A stretch of 64,000 bases of DNA, taken from positions 1 to 64,000 of the forward strand of contig CADASP010000024.1 in the NCBI GenBank assembly GCA_902790625.1. Reading direction: 5' to 3'. Below are positions 8,434 to 17,220 of the stretch, piece after piece. Positions within the stretch are counted from its first letter, which is position 1, and each line of letters starts with the position of its first letter. Source of the stretch: an uncultured Prevotellaceae bacterium (GTDB taxonomy: Bacteria > Bacteroidota > Bacteroidia > Bacteroidales > Bacteroidaceae). A program made the position numbers and the translations under genes. The notes below the pieces were generated by a model that saw nothing but the letters and a program-made list of their open reading frames with translations, did no database searches and was not told where the DNA came from.

Positions 8434-9963
8434 ATGGAAGAGAGAAGAGTGAGGGTGCGCTTTGCACCCAGCCCCACGGGGCCACTGCATATCGGTGGTG
8501 TGCGCACCGCCTTGTACAACTATCTTTTTGCCCGCCAGCACGGTGGCGACCTGGTGTTCCGCATTGAAGACACCGACAGGACGCGCTTTGTGCCAGAGGC
8601 CGAGACCTATATCATCGAAGCCTTTAAATGGCTGGGCATACAGTTCGACGAGGGTGTCAGCTTCGGCGGACAGTACGGCCCCTACAGGCAGAGCGAGCGC
8701 AGCGACATCTACAAGAAGTATGTGCAGCAGCTGCTCGATGCCGGACGTGCCTACATCGCCTTCGACACGCCTGAGGAGCTGGAGCGGGTGCGCCAGCACA
8801 TCACCAACTTCCAGTACGACAGCCGCACGCGAATGCACATGCGCAACTCGTTCACGCTGAAGGCCTCAGAGGTGATGCGCCTGCTGGAAGAGGGCCATCA
8901 GTATGTGGTGCGCTTCCGGGTGGACAGCGGCCAGGAGGTGGTGGTCGACGACATGATTCGCGGCGAGGTGCGCGTGAAGAGCGACATCCTCGACGACAAG
9001 GTGCTCTACAAGAGCGCCGACCAGCTGCCCACGTATCATCTGGCCAATATCGTCGACGACCATCTGATGAAGATTACCCACGTCATCCGTGGCGAGGAGT
9101 GGTTGCCCAGTGCCCCGCTGCATGTGCTGCTCTATCAGGCATTCGGCTGGGAGGACACCATGCCCCGCTTTGCCCACCTGCCGCTGCTGCTGAAGCCCGA
9201 CGGCAAGGGAAAGCTGAGCAAGCGCGACGGCGACCGACTGGGATTCCCCGTGTTCCCCCTCGACTGGCACGGCACCGACAGCAAGACGGGCGAGCCGGTG
9301 TTCTGCAGCGGCTACCGCGAGCAGGGCTACTTCCCCGAGGCTGTCATCAACTTCCTCGCCCTCTTGGGCTGGAATCCCGGCGGCGAGCAGGAGCTGTTCA
9401 CGCTCGACGAGCTGGTGCCCCTCTTCGACCTCACGAAGTGCTCGAAGGCCGGTGCCAAGTTCGCCTACGAGAAAGGCATCTGGTTCAACCATGAGTATAT
9501 CCTGAAGAAGACACCCGAAGAGATTGCCGCCATCTGGGAGCCGGAATGCCGCAGCCACGGCGTGAAGGACTCGTTGGAACGCATCACGCAGGTGGTGGCC
9601 ATGATGAAGGACCGCGTCAGCTTCGTCAAGGAGCTGTGGCCCCTGTGCTCCTTCTTCTTCGAGGCTCCCACGAGCTACGACGAGAAGACCGTGAAGAAGC
9701 GCTGGAAAGAGGATTCTGCCCAGCAACTCACGGAACTCTGCTCCGTCCTTGAGGATATCGACGATTTCTCCTTGGAGAATCAAGAGAAAATTGTCCACAC
9801 GTGGATTGAGCAGAAAGAATACAAGCTGGGCAACATCATGAACGCTTGGCGCCTGGCACTCGTAGGCGAGGGCAAAGGCCCCGGCATGTTCGACATCTCT
9901 GCCTTCCTGGGCAAGGAGGAAACCATCAGAAGGACAAAGAAGGCTATTGAAGTATTAGGCTAA
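8434..9963 (+). CDS. gltX: glutamyl-tRNA synthetase
   Basis: A 509-residue class I aminoacyl-tRNA synthetase that charges tRNA-Glu in the cytoplasm. The class I signatures are plain: [13 protein letters not shown] at residues 9-21 (HIGH motif) and K-L-S-K-R-D-G (KMSKS motif) near residue 260, with R-I-E-D-T-D-R between them. Length and full collinearity indicate an intact discriminating or non-discriminating GluRS; sequence alone does not settle which. ATG at 8434 is the only sensible start. waaA begins 8 bp after its stop. Confidence 0.97.
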   Translation: MEERRVRVRFAPSPTGPLHIGGVRTALYNYLFARQHGGDLVFRIEDTDRTRFVPEAETYIIEAFKWLGIQFDEGVSFGGQYGPYRQSERSDIYKKYVQQLLDAGRAYIAFDTPEELERVRQHITNFQYDSRTRMHMRNSFTLKASEVMRLLEEGHQYVVRFRVDSGQEVVVDDMIRGEVRVKSDILDDKVLYKSADQLPTYHLANIVDDHLMKITHVIRGEEWLPSAPLHVLLYQAFGWEDTMPRFAHLPLLLKPDGKGKLSKRDGDRLGFPVFPLDWHGTDSKTGEPVFCSGYREQGYFPEAVINFLALLGWNPGGEQELFTLDELVPLFDLTKCSKAGAKFAYEKGIWFNHEYILKKTPEEIAAIWEPECRSHGVKDSLERITQVVAMMKDRVSFVKELWPLCSFFFEAPTSYDEKTVKKRWKEDSAQQLTELCSVLEDIDDFSLENQEKIVHTWIEQKEYKLGNIMNAWRLALVGEGKGPGMFDISAFLGKEETIRRTKKAIEVLG

Positions 9964-9971
9964 CGGGTTGA

Positions 9972-11192
9972 ATGTATAATCTGATTATATACATCTACCT
10001 CCTTGGGGTGGCCATCTACAGCCTCTTCAACGAGAAGGTAAGGAAGATGTGGCGCGGCGAGCGCGACGCCTTTAGGGTGCTCCGCGAGAAGGTGGAGCCG
10101 GGGGCGCACTATGTGTGGTTCCACGCCGCGTCGCTGGGAGAGTTCGAGCAGGGCCGCCCGCTGATGGAACAGCTTCGGTGCCAGCATCCCGAATTGAAGA
10201 TTCTGCTCACCTTCTTCTCACCGTCGGGCTACGAGGTGCGCAAGGACTATGAGGGAGCCGACATCATCTGCTACCTGCCCCTCGACACCATCCGCAACGC
10301 CCGCCGCTTCCTGCGGCTGATACGTCCAGAGATGGCGTTCTTCATCAAGTATGAGTTTTGGTACAACTACCTGCACATCCTGAAGCACCGCAATGTGCCC
10401 ACCTACAGCGTGAGCAGCATCTTCCGCGAAGGCCAGGTGTTCTTCCGCTGGTATGGACGGCAATATGGCCATGTGCTGAAGTGCTTCACCCATTTCTTTG
10501 TGCAGAACGAGAAGAGCCGCGAGCTGCTCCACGGCATCGGCATCGACTGCGCCACCGTCGTTGGCGACACCCGCTTCGACCGTGTGCTGAAGATCAAGGA
10601 GCTGGCGAAGCAGTTGCCGGTGGTGGAGCAGTTCTTGGCAGAAAACGACTCGAAAGTGTTTGTCGCTGGCAGCAGCTGGCCACCCGACGAGGACATTTTC
10701 ATCCGCTACTTCCGCGAGCATCCCGAATGGAAGCTCATCATCGCCCCACATGTCATCAGCGAAGACCACCTGCAGCAAATTGAACAAAAGCTGGAGGGGT
10801 GGGACGTTGAGCGCTACTCCCATTCACCCCATTCACCCCATTCCGCTCTCATCATCGACTGCTTCGGTCTGCTCAGCAGCATCTATCGCTATGCCACCAT
10901 CACCTACGTGGGCGGCGGCTTCGGCGTGAGCATCCACAACACGCTGGAGGCGGCGGTGTGGGGCAAGCCCGTGATATTTGGCCCAGAGAACCAGAAATTC
11001 CAAGAGGCGCAGGGGTTGAAAGCCTGTGGCGGCGGTCGGGAGATACAGGGCTACGACGACTTCGCCCACCTAATGGACGACTTCGCCGCCCATCCCGAGC
11101 ACATTGCCGAGGCGGGTCAACAAGCTGGGGCCTACGTGGAGAGCTTGGCGGGTGCCACGCAGAAGATTCTCAGCTCGGTAGACTTAAAATAA
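9972..11192 (+). CDS. waaA: 3-deoxy-D-manno-octulosonic acid (Kdo) transferase
   Basis: A 406-residue GT30 enzyme that transfers Kdo from CMP-Kdo to lipid IVA at the inner membrane. It has the N-terminal membrane anchor (I-I-Y-I-Y-L-L-G-V-A-I-Y), the acceptor-site W-F-H-A-A-S-L-G-E-F-E (Glu as catalytic base in the family), and the donor-site V-G-G-G-F-G-x-S-I-H-N-T-L-E-A-A-x-x-G-K-P-V-I-F-G-P. About residue 280 a small in-frame repeat (cattcacccc twice) encodes S-H-S-P-H-S-P-H-S in a loop. It is probably cotranscribed with gltX and the two small membrane proteins. Confidence 0.95.
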   Translation: MYNLIIYIYLLGVAIYSLFNEKVRKMWRGERDAFRVLREKVEPGAHYVWFHAASLGEFEQGRPLMEQLRCQHPELKILLTFFSPSGYEVRKDYEGADIICYLPLDTIRNARRFLRLIRPEMAFFIKYEFWYNYLHILKHRNVPTYSVSSIFREGQVFFRWYGRQYGHVLKCFTHFFVQNEKSRELLHGIGIDCATVVGDTRFDRVLKIKELAKQLPVVEQFLAENDSKVFVAGSSWPPDEDIFIRYFREHPEWKLIIAPHVISEDHLQQIEQKLEGWDVERYSHSPHSPHSALIIDCFGLLSSIYRYATITYVGGGFGVSIHNTLEAAVWGKPVIFGPENQKFQEAQGLKACGGGREIQGYDDFAHLMDDFAAHPEHIAEAGQQAGAYVESLAGATQKILSSVDLK

Positions 11193-11243
11193 TGCTTGGT
11201 GGGCAATAATCGACCACTTCCATCGTTAAGAAAATGTAAGGAA

Positions 11244-11636
11244 ATGACAAATCGGCAGATAGTGACTTTGGTGGGATGCGTGGCCATGTTGGCCGTGCTC
11301 ATAGCCTTGCCGCTGGTGGGGCTGATGAGCTACCGCTTTGGCCTTGCCGACGTGCTGCACAAGATGCCACGACTGGTGAGCAGCGATGTCACTCGCATCG
11401 TGGGCTATGTGCTGCTGCTCGGCATGGCGCTGGGACCGGTGCTACTGGGACTGCGCGGAGGCATCGCCGACCGTGCCAAGCTGTTCGAGCGCATGCTGCC
11501 TGCCTTGTGCGCCCTGCTGCTGACGCTGTCGCTGCTGCTGAGCAGCAAACCCGTGTCGCCCGCCGTGGGACTTTGGATTTACTTGGTCGTAGCCCTACTA
11601 ATGCCGGTGACGGTTAAGTTAGCGACGGAAGAATGA
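11244..11636 (+). CDS. small four-helix membrane protein, unrecognised
   Basis: A 130-residue very hydrophobic protein with four likely transmembrane segments (about residues 6-24, 45-65, 80-97 and 105-124). I do not recognise a named family. The last segment begins S-P-A-V-G-L-W-I-Y-L, closely echoing S-P-A-F-G-A-W-L-Y-L in the next gene, and both are preceded by a K-P; the two look like diverged paralogues. The ATG at 11244 (M-T-N-R-Q) is preferred over an upstream GTG because it starts the first charged/hydrophobic transition. It lies between waaA and its relative. Confidence 0.75.
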   Translation: MTNRQIVTLVGCVAMLAVLIALPLVGLMSYRFGLADVLHKMPRLVSSDVTRIVGYVLLLGMALGPVLLGLRGGIADRAKLFERMLPALCALLLTLSLLLSSKPVSPAVGLWIYLVVALLMPVTVKLATEE

Positions 11637-11690
11637 AGGGAAACCCTTTTTTAATTCACATTATTTATTAACACCTAAAACTAAATCATT

Positions 11691-12113
11691 ATGGCAAACT
11701 TCACGAAAGAACAAGCAAAAATGTTCACATGGATTGGCAGCGCAGTGTTGCTCTTCATCTGGCTCTTCATCCCATCGATGAAAATGTCGTTCATGGGATT
11801 CAGCGAGAGCTTTGTCATGCCGAAAGGCCTAAGCGATCTTGGATTCCACTTCACCATCATCATCCTGCTACTCTTGCTCTGCCCCCTTTATCTGCTGCTC
11901 TACAGCTTCAAGGAGAAGTTGCCGGGACTGAAGCCCATCTTCGTGCTCGACCGTAAGATTGCTGGCATCGTGCTCGCTGCCGTGGCAGTCATCTTCGTCA
12001 TTCTGCTCTTCATCACGAAGCCCGACGGCATTCCTTTCTCTCCCGCCTTTGGTGCTTGGCTCTACCTCATCATCGCGGGCGGCATCTGCTACCTCGGCCT
12101 TGAGGACAAGTAG
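11691..12113 (+). CDS. small four-helix membrane protein, relative of the preceding gene
   Basis: A 140-residue membrane protein with four likely helices (about residues 12-27, 50-71, 86-104 and 118-134) and a cytoplasmic-looking N-terminus (M-A-N-F-T-K-E-Q-A-K). No named family is recognised. Its C-terminal S-P-A-F-G-A-W-L-Y-L-I-I-A matches the equivalent part of the gene just upstream. It is the last gene of the gltX block and ends about 30 bp before a strong bidirectional terminator. Confidence 0.8.
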   Translation: MANFTKEQAKMFTWIGSAVLLFIWLFIPSMKMSFMGFSESFVMPKGLSDLGFHFTIIILLLLLCPLYLLLYSFKEKLPGLKPIFVLDRKIAGIVLAAVAVIFVILLFITKPDGIPFSPAFGAWLYLIIAGGICYLGLEDK

Positions 12114-12142
12114 TAACTGATTGCAGCATCATTTGATGTAGT

Positions 12143-12190
12143 ATAGGCGTTGACGCTCTCAAGCGAGAGGTCAACGCCTATCTTGTTTTG
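12143..12190. terminator. bidirectional hairpin terminator built on the GGCGTTGAC stem
   Basis: ATAGGCGTTGAC (12143-12154) pairs with GTCAACGCCTAT (12170-12182), with an extra CTCTC/GAGAG pairing in the loop region. It lies between converging genes. The stem uses the same GGCGTTGAC core as the dispersed intergenic 14-mer. Confidence 0.85.
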
Positions 12191-12240
12191 AAGCGCATTT
12201 ATCCCACAACGGTCAATAAATGAAAAGGGAAAGAAATTCC

Positions 12241-14640
12241 CTACTTCACTTCCACAAAGCAGCCGACCTGCTTGTGGGTGCGACTGGATGTAATCAGCAC
12301 ATAGCTTTCGCCCCGCGAGACGGGTGTCACCACCAGCTCAGGCGAAACGGAGATGATGTCGATGCCGCCGGGAGCCTTCGAGAAGCTGTATTCCAGCGTC
12401 TCGTCGTAATCGCTGGGTTCCACCACCAGTTGCAGTTGCAGCTGCTGTCCCATTTGCACATAAACCCTTCCACCTTCCTTGAAGTACATATTGCTCACGT
12501 CAACGTGCTGGGGCGTTGGTTTGTTGTCGACATTGGTGGCACGAGTGGCTTTCTTCTTCTTGGGTTTGGTGACCACAGGCTTCGGCTCACTGCTGTTTTG
12601 CTGATGGGGCAACATGTTGCGCAGCTTTTTCTGAAGCGACTGTAGACTGTCGGCCGACAGTTCCGTCGACGGTCGGCACGGCCAGTAGTGATAGCGGCGG
12701 TGCCATTGGGCATTGTCGATGGGCAGCGTGAGCAGGAACCAGAGGGAGGCCGTGACAAGGGCGACGAGGAAGAAATGGAACATCTTACTTGCAAAGTCGC
12801 CGAGGAAGGCAGGTGCGCTGGCGATGTCGGAGCGCGTGAAGGGCAGCATGGGGCGCAAAATCCGCTCCGCCATGCTGTCGGGTGTGCAGAGTGGGCCGTT
12901 CAGTATTTCGTAATAGCGCAGGGCGGCATTGGCCACGGCCAGCACGGCGATGCCGATGGCGGCAGGCAGCATCACGCGCCCGGTGAGGCGCAGGGCGGCA
13001 TAGGCGGCGCACGTGTCGGGCAGCTCGAGCAGACGGCTGATGAGCAGACTGAGGAAGATGGGCACGGCGGCCCACAGCAAGGCAGCGATGCCCACATGGA
13101 AAGGATTGAAGCGCGTCAGCCCCTTCACGAAGTATTCACCATCCTTCTCCGTCACCCTTTGCGGCACATGGCGGCTGAAGCTGTTGATGGCAGGCCGATA
13201 GGTGAGGCAACTGGTGATGGCGGCCACCACGGCGGCTCCACACACCGTCCACCATGTGTTGTGGCTCTCCCAAGGCCATAGCATGGCCATGGTGACGGCC
13301 ATGACAATAGCCACCCCCACGATGGCGATGCCCTCCAACTGATGGGCCTCCTTCTCTTTTTGGTTGATGACCTGCTGCAGGTTGTGCGGCTTGGCCGGCC
13401 GCTTGGTCTCGCTCTTAGGCTGTGGCGGAGCAGGGGGCGGGGTTGCTGGCCTGTCTTCTTTAAATGGCATGGCCACATTGGCAAAGCTGAAATTCAGCAC
13501 ATTGGCATCGTCGAGGAAGCTACCCGCACTCACCGTAGCCTGTGCCGTGAGCGAGCGCCCGTCGGGGGCCATCGCTTTCAGCGTGTAGGAGCCGGGGCGA
13601 TTCAGGCAGAGAGAGCGTACGAATCCGTCGGCATTCTTGGTGGTGGTGCTGTGCTTCGTGCCCATGGCCATGACGGTGATGCTGGGTAGGTCGCTTTTGA
13701 AGAAGACACCGTAGCGCGCCCTGTCGCCAGCCTGTTCGATGCTGTTCACCAAGGCGGCAGCCTCCATGGCCGACACCACAAACTTGGTGAGCAGGAGCAG
13801 TCTCCATGCTGGCGGCAGCTGGTCGTCGGAAGCGAAGTGATGGATAATGTAATTGCGGTCGTGCACCGACAACAGGATGACGCGCCGAGCATCGAGCATC
13901 GCGTTCAGCGCGCGACCGTTGTCGGCCAGCATGCGTGCAGTGTTCGTCAGACTGTCGAGGCTGTAGCCGCTCTCCATGCCCTGATACTTCATGCGTGCCA
14001 CTTCGCTACTGCTGCCCGTCAGCGAGGCATAAAGGTTGGCTGCCAGCATCCGCAGGGTGTCCTCGATGCTCCGGCTGCTCATCACCTTCACGGCACTGGT
14101 GGCAATGTTCGAGCCGTATGGAGCGGCGGGGTTGGCATGCTCCACCACCTTGGCAGCAGATTCTATTTCTTTCAGCTTCTCTTTCCGCTGCTCATCGTTG
14201 ATGATGACGTTTTCAATCTCCCAGCGCAAGAAGCTGTTGTTGCGAAAGAAATTGGCAAAGTAGAAACAGTCGCCGAGCAGGTAGTCGTGCGTCTTCATAT
14301 AGAAGTCGTCGAAGAGGCTGGCTCCCGGCTCTCCCCATCGCTTCATCCGGGCCGTGAGCAGACAGGCCAGTTGCAGACGGCGCTCCTTGTAGGCACCCCC
14401 GCAGAGGCTGCCAGCCAGGGAGTCGCTCTTCAGGGATATCAACGATGCCTTGTAATTGTTGGTCCTGTTGTCGTCCTTCTGACCATAGACATCTACAATC
14501 TTGTCCTGGCCTTGCATGGCATCGTAGAGGTCGGCCATGGCGGCGGCCATACGCTCCTGCTCGGGAGTGAGGTCTTCCAGCAGTTTCAGGTTCTCGGCTG
14601 AGAGATTCAGCGGGTTGTTGATGGTGTTGAACACGGGCAT
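12241..14640 (-). CDS. large membrane protein with C-terminal Ig-like domain, unrecognised
   Basis: A 799-residue protein for which I recognise no full-length family. The N-terminal 330 residues are soluble-looking and helical without a signal peptide. A proline-rich linker (P-P-P-A-P-P-Q-P) lies near residue 405. Several hydrophobic segments between about 440 and 670 suggest five or six membrane helices. A lysine-rich stretch (K-P-K-K-K-K) follows, and the last ~80 residues look like a bacterial Ig-like (Big_2-type) domain (V-S-P-E-L-V-V-T-P-V-S-R-G-E-S-Y-V). It starts 3 bp after the traX-like stop, so it is translated from the prfB-traX transcript. Possible envelope or surveillance role, but this is a guess. 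Confidence 0.75.
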   Translation of the reverse strand: MPVFNTINNPLNLSAENLKLLEDLTPEQERMAAAMADLYDAMQGQDKIVDVYGQKDDNRTNNYKASLISLKSDSLAGSLCGGAYKERRLQLACLLTARMKRWGEPGASLFDDFYMKTHDYLLGDCFYFANFFRNNSFLRWEIENVIINDEQRKEKLKEIESAAKVVEHANPAAPYGSNIATSAVKVMSSRSIEDTLRMLAANLYASLTGSSSEVARMKYQGMESGYSLDSLTNTARMLADNGRALNAMLDARRVILLSVHDRNYIIHHFASDDQLPPAWRLLLLTKFVVSAMEAAALVNSIEQAGDRARYGVFFKSDLPSITVMAMGTKHSTTTKNADGFVRSLCLNRPGSYTLKAMAPDGRSLTAQATVSAGSFLDDANVLNFSFANVAMPFKEDRPATPPPAPPQPKSETKRPAKPHNLQQVINQKEKEAHQLEGIAIVGVAIVMAVTMAMLWPWESHNTWWTVCGAAVVAAITSCLTYRPAINSFSRHVPQRVTEKDGEYFVKGLTRFNPFHVGIAALLWAAVPIFLSLLISRLLELPDTCAAYAALRLTGRVMLPAAIGIAVLAVANAALRYYEILNGPLCTPDSMAERILRPMLPFTRSDIASAPAFLGDFASKMFHFFLVALVTASLWFLLTLPIDNAQWHRRYHYWPCRPSTELSADSLQSLQKKLRNMLPHQQNSSEPKPVVTKPKKKKATRATNVDNKPTPQHVDVSNMYFKEGGRVYVQMGQQLQLQLVVEPSDYDETLEYSFSKAPGGIDIISVSPELVVTPVSRGESYVLITSSRTHKQVGCFVEVK

Positions 14641-14643
14641 GGG

Positions 14644-15372
14644 CTAATACAGATATCTGAGGTACAGGTAGATCAAGAGCAGATGGAGCGGATAGAAGGC
14701 ATAGAAGAGATATTTCGACACGTTGCCCTTGATGAATCCGCGCTGGTGGTTATACATGTTGATGGGGATGAAGGCCACGCCGCCCATCCATTGGATGCCC
14801 GATATCAGGCTTGTGCCCACGACGGCCTGCACGATGCGGTTGCGGCGCAGCACGTAGAGCATCAGGATGAAGCCGTAGCCAATGCAGCCATAGTCGGCCC
14901 TCAGCACGATGGACACGGCCAGCAGTCCTATCAGCCACAAAGCCATACGGCGCTTGTCGGCGGCGTAGCGCTCCATGGCGCACAGGCCCAGAAAGCCTAA
15001 GAACAGGGTGAAGACCACGTTCTGCCCCCAGTAGTGCCATGTGCCGGTGTGCACCAGGTTCCACGGCAACTCCGACAGCAGGGCACACACCAGCAGGTTG
15101 CGCCCATACTTGCGGCGGTCGTGGGTGTGCTGGAAGCCCTCGACGATGAGGAAGGCAAAGATGGGGAACGACAGGCGACCGATGAGGCGCAAAAGGAAGT
15201 AGGGTGTCATCGCCTTATCACCGATGGTGAACAGCACTTGCATGAAGGCATCGTCGTAGCGCAGGATGTGGTGCGCCAGATGGTCGATGAGCATGGTAAT
15301 GATGGCAATCAGCTTGAGCCAACTGCCGCTGAGCACCTGCCATGTGCCTGTCTGCGCTGAAGGGTCACTCAT
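14644..15372 (-). CDS. TraX family protein (acyltransferase-like membrane protein)
   Basis: A 242-residue polytopic membrane protein of the TraX family, named after the F-plasmid pilin acetylase but widespread on chromosomes with unknown substrates. The family opening L-K-L-I-A-I-I-T-M-L-I-D-H, the G-R-L-S-F-P-I-F-A-F-L-I-V-E-G-F motif and the late F-Y-P-L-H-L-L-L are present. About eight hydrophobic segments are visible. The start overlaps the prfB stop by 8 bp, indicating translational coupling; there are no conjugation genes nearby, so pilin modification is not implied. Confidence 0.88.
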   Translation of the reverse strand: MSDPSAQTGTWQVLSGSWLKLIAIITMLIDHLAHHILRYDDAFMQVLFTIGDKAMTPYFLLRLIGRLSFPIFAFLIVEGFQHTHDRRKYGRNLLVCALLSELPWNLVHTGTWHYWGQNVVFTLFLGFLGLCAMERYAADKRRMALWLIGLLAVSIVLRADYGCIGYGFILMLYVLRRNRIVQAVVGTSLISGIQWMGGVAFIPINMYNHQRGFIKGNVSKYLFYAFYPLHLLLIYLYLRYLY

Positions 15373-16483
15373 CCGTGGTGGGGAATTCCATGAGATATGC
15401 CTTGATGAATCCGTCGAGGTCGCCGTTCATCACGGCATCCACGTTGCGCGTCTCGTAGTTGGTGCGGTGGTCCTTCACTCGCTTGTCGTCGAAGACGTAG
15501 CTGCGTATCTGGCTGCCCCATTCAATCTTCTTCTTGCCAGCCTCAATCTTGGCTTGCGCCTCCAGTCGCTTCTTCATGGCGCGGTCGTAGAGCTGGCTCT
15601 TCAGCAGCTTCAGGGCACGCTCCTTGTTCTTGGGCTGGTCGCGGGTCTCGGTGTTCTCGATGAGAATCTCCTCCTGCTCGCCCGTGTCGGGATCGGTATA
15701 CCAATAGCGCAGACGCACGCCGCTCTCCACCTTGTTCACGTTCTGTCCGCCGGCTCCGCTGCTGCGGAAGGTGTCCCAGCTGAGTTTGGCCGGGTCGACG
15801 TAGACCTCGATGGTGTCGTCGACGAGAGGGCTGACGAAGACACTGGCAAAGGAGGTCATGCGCTTGCCCTGGGCGTTGAAGGGGCTGACGCGCACCAGAC
15901 GGTGCACGCCGTTCTCGCTCTTCAGGTAGCCGTAGGCATATTCGCCGCCCTCTATTTGCATGGTGACGCTCTTGATGCCGGCGTCGTCGCCGTCGAGGAT
16001 GTTGGCGATGGTCACCTTGTAGCCGTGCTGCTCGGCCCAGCGCATATACATGCGCATCAGCATCTGCGCCCAGTCCTGCGCCTCGGTGCCGCCGGCACCG
16101 CTGTTGATTTTCAGCACGCAGTCCATGGGGTCTTCCTTCTGGCGCAGCATGTTCATCAGCTCCAACTGCTCAATGGCGGCGATGGCCTGGGCATAGTCGG
16201 CATCCACCTCCTGCTCGGTCACCATCTCGTCTTTGTAGAAGTCGAAGGCCAGCTGCAGCTCGTCGGCTTTCAATCGCACATCCTGATAGCCGTCGATCCA
16301 GCGCTTGATACCGCGCACTTTCTTCATCTGCTCCTCGGCACGCTTGGGGTCGTCCCAGAAATCGGGGGCCTGCGTGCGCATCTGTTCCTCTTCCAGCTCC
16401 ATCTGCCGCTCGTCAATCTTCAGGTAACGGTGAAGTTTTTCGGCGCGGTCGAGCACATCTTTCAATTGTTCTTGCGTTATCAT
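15365..16483 (-). CDS. prfB: peptide chain release factor 2
   Basis: A 372-residue class I release factor. The S-P-F tripeptide (V-R-V-S-P-F-N) assigns it to RF2, which reads UAA and UGA, and the catalytic G-G-Q is at residues 245-247. The frame is continuous from ATG at 16483: the +1 programmed frameshift with an early in-frame UGA that many bacteria use for RF2 autoregulation is not present at the usual place after R-Y-L. The start codon lies only about 5 bp after a -7 box, giving a nearly leaderless message. Confidence 0.96.
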   Translation of the reverse strand: MITQEQLKDVLDRAEKLHRYLKIDERQMELEEEQMRTQAPDFWDDPKRAEEQMKKVRGIKRWIDGYQDVRLKADELQLAFDFYKDEMVTEQEVDADYAQAIAAIEQLELMNMLRQKEDPMDCVLKINSGAGGTEAQDWAQMLMRMYMRWAEQHGYKVTIANILDGDDAGIKSVTMQIEGGEYAYGYLKSENGVHRLVRVSPFNAQGKRMTSFASVFVSPLVDDTIEVYVDPAKLSWDTFRSSGAGGQNVNKVESGVRLRYWYTDPDTGEQEEILIENTETRDQPKNKERALKLLKSQLYDRAMKKRLEAQAKIEAGKKKIEWGSQIRSYVFDDKRVKDHRTNYETRNVDAVMNGDLDGFIKAYLMEFPTTDE

Positions 16484-16487
16484 GGTG

Positions 16488-16517
16488 CAAAGGTACGAAT
16501 AAGCGAGCGAAAAGCAA
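16488..16517 (-). promoter_or_regulatory. promoter of prfB, within a dispersed repeat
   Basis: On the minus strand TTG (16515-16517), a 19-bp spacer and TACCTTTG (16488-16495) lie directly before the ATG. The same TTG-to-box sequence recurs before the SpmAB gene at 26997-27026, and a box-bearing partial copy lies at 16614-16640. Confidence 0.85.
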
Positions 16518-16570
16518 AAGAATTCTTCTTTTTTTTATCCCTGCATTATAGCCGCCCCTTATAAAGGGGC

Positions 16571-16640
16571 TCTAAATCTTCTGCTTTTCCGAGCGAAAGT
16601 ACCTTCGGCGAAGCCAAAGGTACGAATAAGCGAGCGAAAG
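16571..16640. repeat. second copy of the promoter repeat with hairpin
   Basis: The segment gagcgaaagtacc-ttcggcgaagcc-aaaggtacgaataagcgagc forms an inverted repeat (GTACCTT/AAGGTAC) and ends in a second copy of the -7 region found at 16488. The same arrangement is at 27050-27108. Confidence 0.8.
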
Positions 16641-17121
16641 AAGCCCCGGAGGGGCGACGGAATACAGGCAGGGGTGCAACCCCTGTGAAAGCAGAGCGAA
16701 CAAAAGCCCCGGAGGGGCGACGGAATACTCTGGCTATTTTTGGGCTTTTCAGGGGCGATGCCCCTGTCTGTATTCCATCGCCCCTCCGGGGCTATTGTGG
16801 GTCGGTCGCTTTTACAGGGGCAATTCCCCTGCCTGTATTCCGTCGCCCCTCCGGGGCTATTATGGGTCGGTCGCTTTTACAGGGGCGTGCCCCTGCCTGT
16901 ATTCCGTCGCCCCTCCGGGGCTATTGTGGGTCGGTCGCTTTTACAGGGGCGGTGCCCCTGCCTGTATTCCATCGCCCCTCCGGGGCTATTGTGGGTCGGT
17001 CGCTTTTACAGGGGCAATTCCCCTGCCTGTATTCTGTCGCCCCTCCGGGGCTATTGTGGGGCGGTCGCTTTTACAGGGGCGGTGCCCCTGCCTGTATTCC
17101 ATCGCCCCTCCGGGGCTTATA
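16641..17121. repeat. 65-bp GC-rich tandem repeat array with inverted partial units
   Basis: Successive copies of gctattgtggg-tcggtcgctttt-acagggg start at about 16791, 16856, 16920, 16985 and 17050, a period of 64-65 bp. Each unit contains two palindromes, cgcccctccggggc and an aggggc...gcccct pair whose 3-5 bp loop varies. At 16641-16728 two partial units run in the opposite direction. Because 65 is not a multiple of three, all three frames stay open and give look-alike repetitive peptides; these are not treated as genes. Solo relatives lie at 18588-18702 and 58965-59076. Confidence 0.92.
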
Positions 17122-17215
17122 CGTTCATTATAATCGTCCCAAGCTAACTATATGATTGTCTCAAGCCAACTATATAATTGTCCCAAGCCAACTATATGAC
17201 CGTTCAGAGCTAACT
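17122..17215. repeat. short tandem repeat, about 23 bp
   Basis: Four imperfect units of the form (a/t)tcgtcccaagc(c/t)aactatat follow the 65-bp array directly and end at the thioredoxin-lipoprotein stop codon. They begin with tatacgttcattataatcg, the sequence that also borders the solo 65-bp units elsewhere. Confidence 0.75.
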
Positions 17216-17220
17216 GGCAC

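Noticed and set aside
16750..17121. Possible CRISPR array
   Set aside because: Units are nearly identical over their full length with no unique spacers, and no cas genes are nearby.
16685..17155. Open frames of 112-156 codons in all three plus frames with repetitive Ser/Leu/Gly peptides
   Set aside because: They arise from the 65-bp repeat; the period is not a multiple of three, so all frames give the same kinds of peptide, and no start signal or domain is present.
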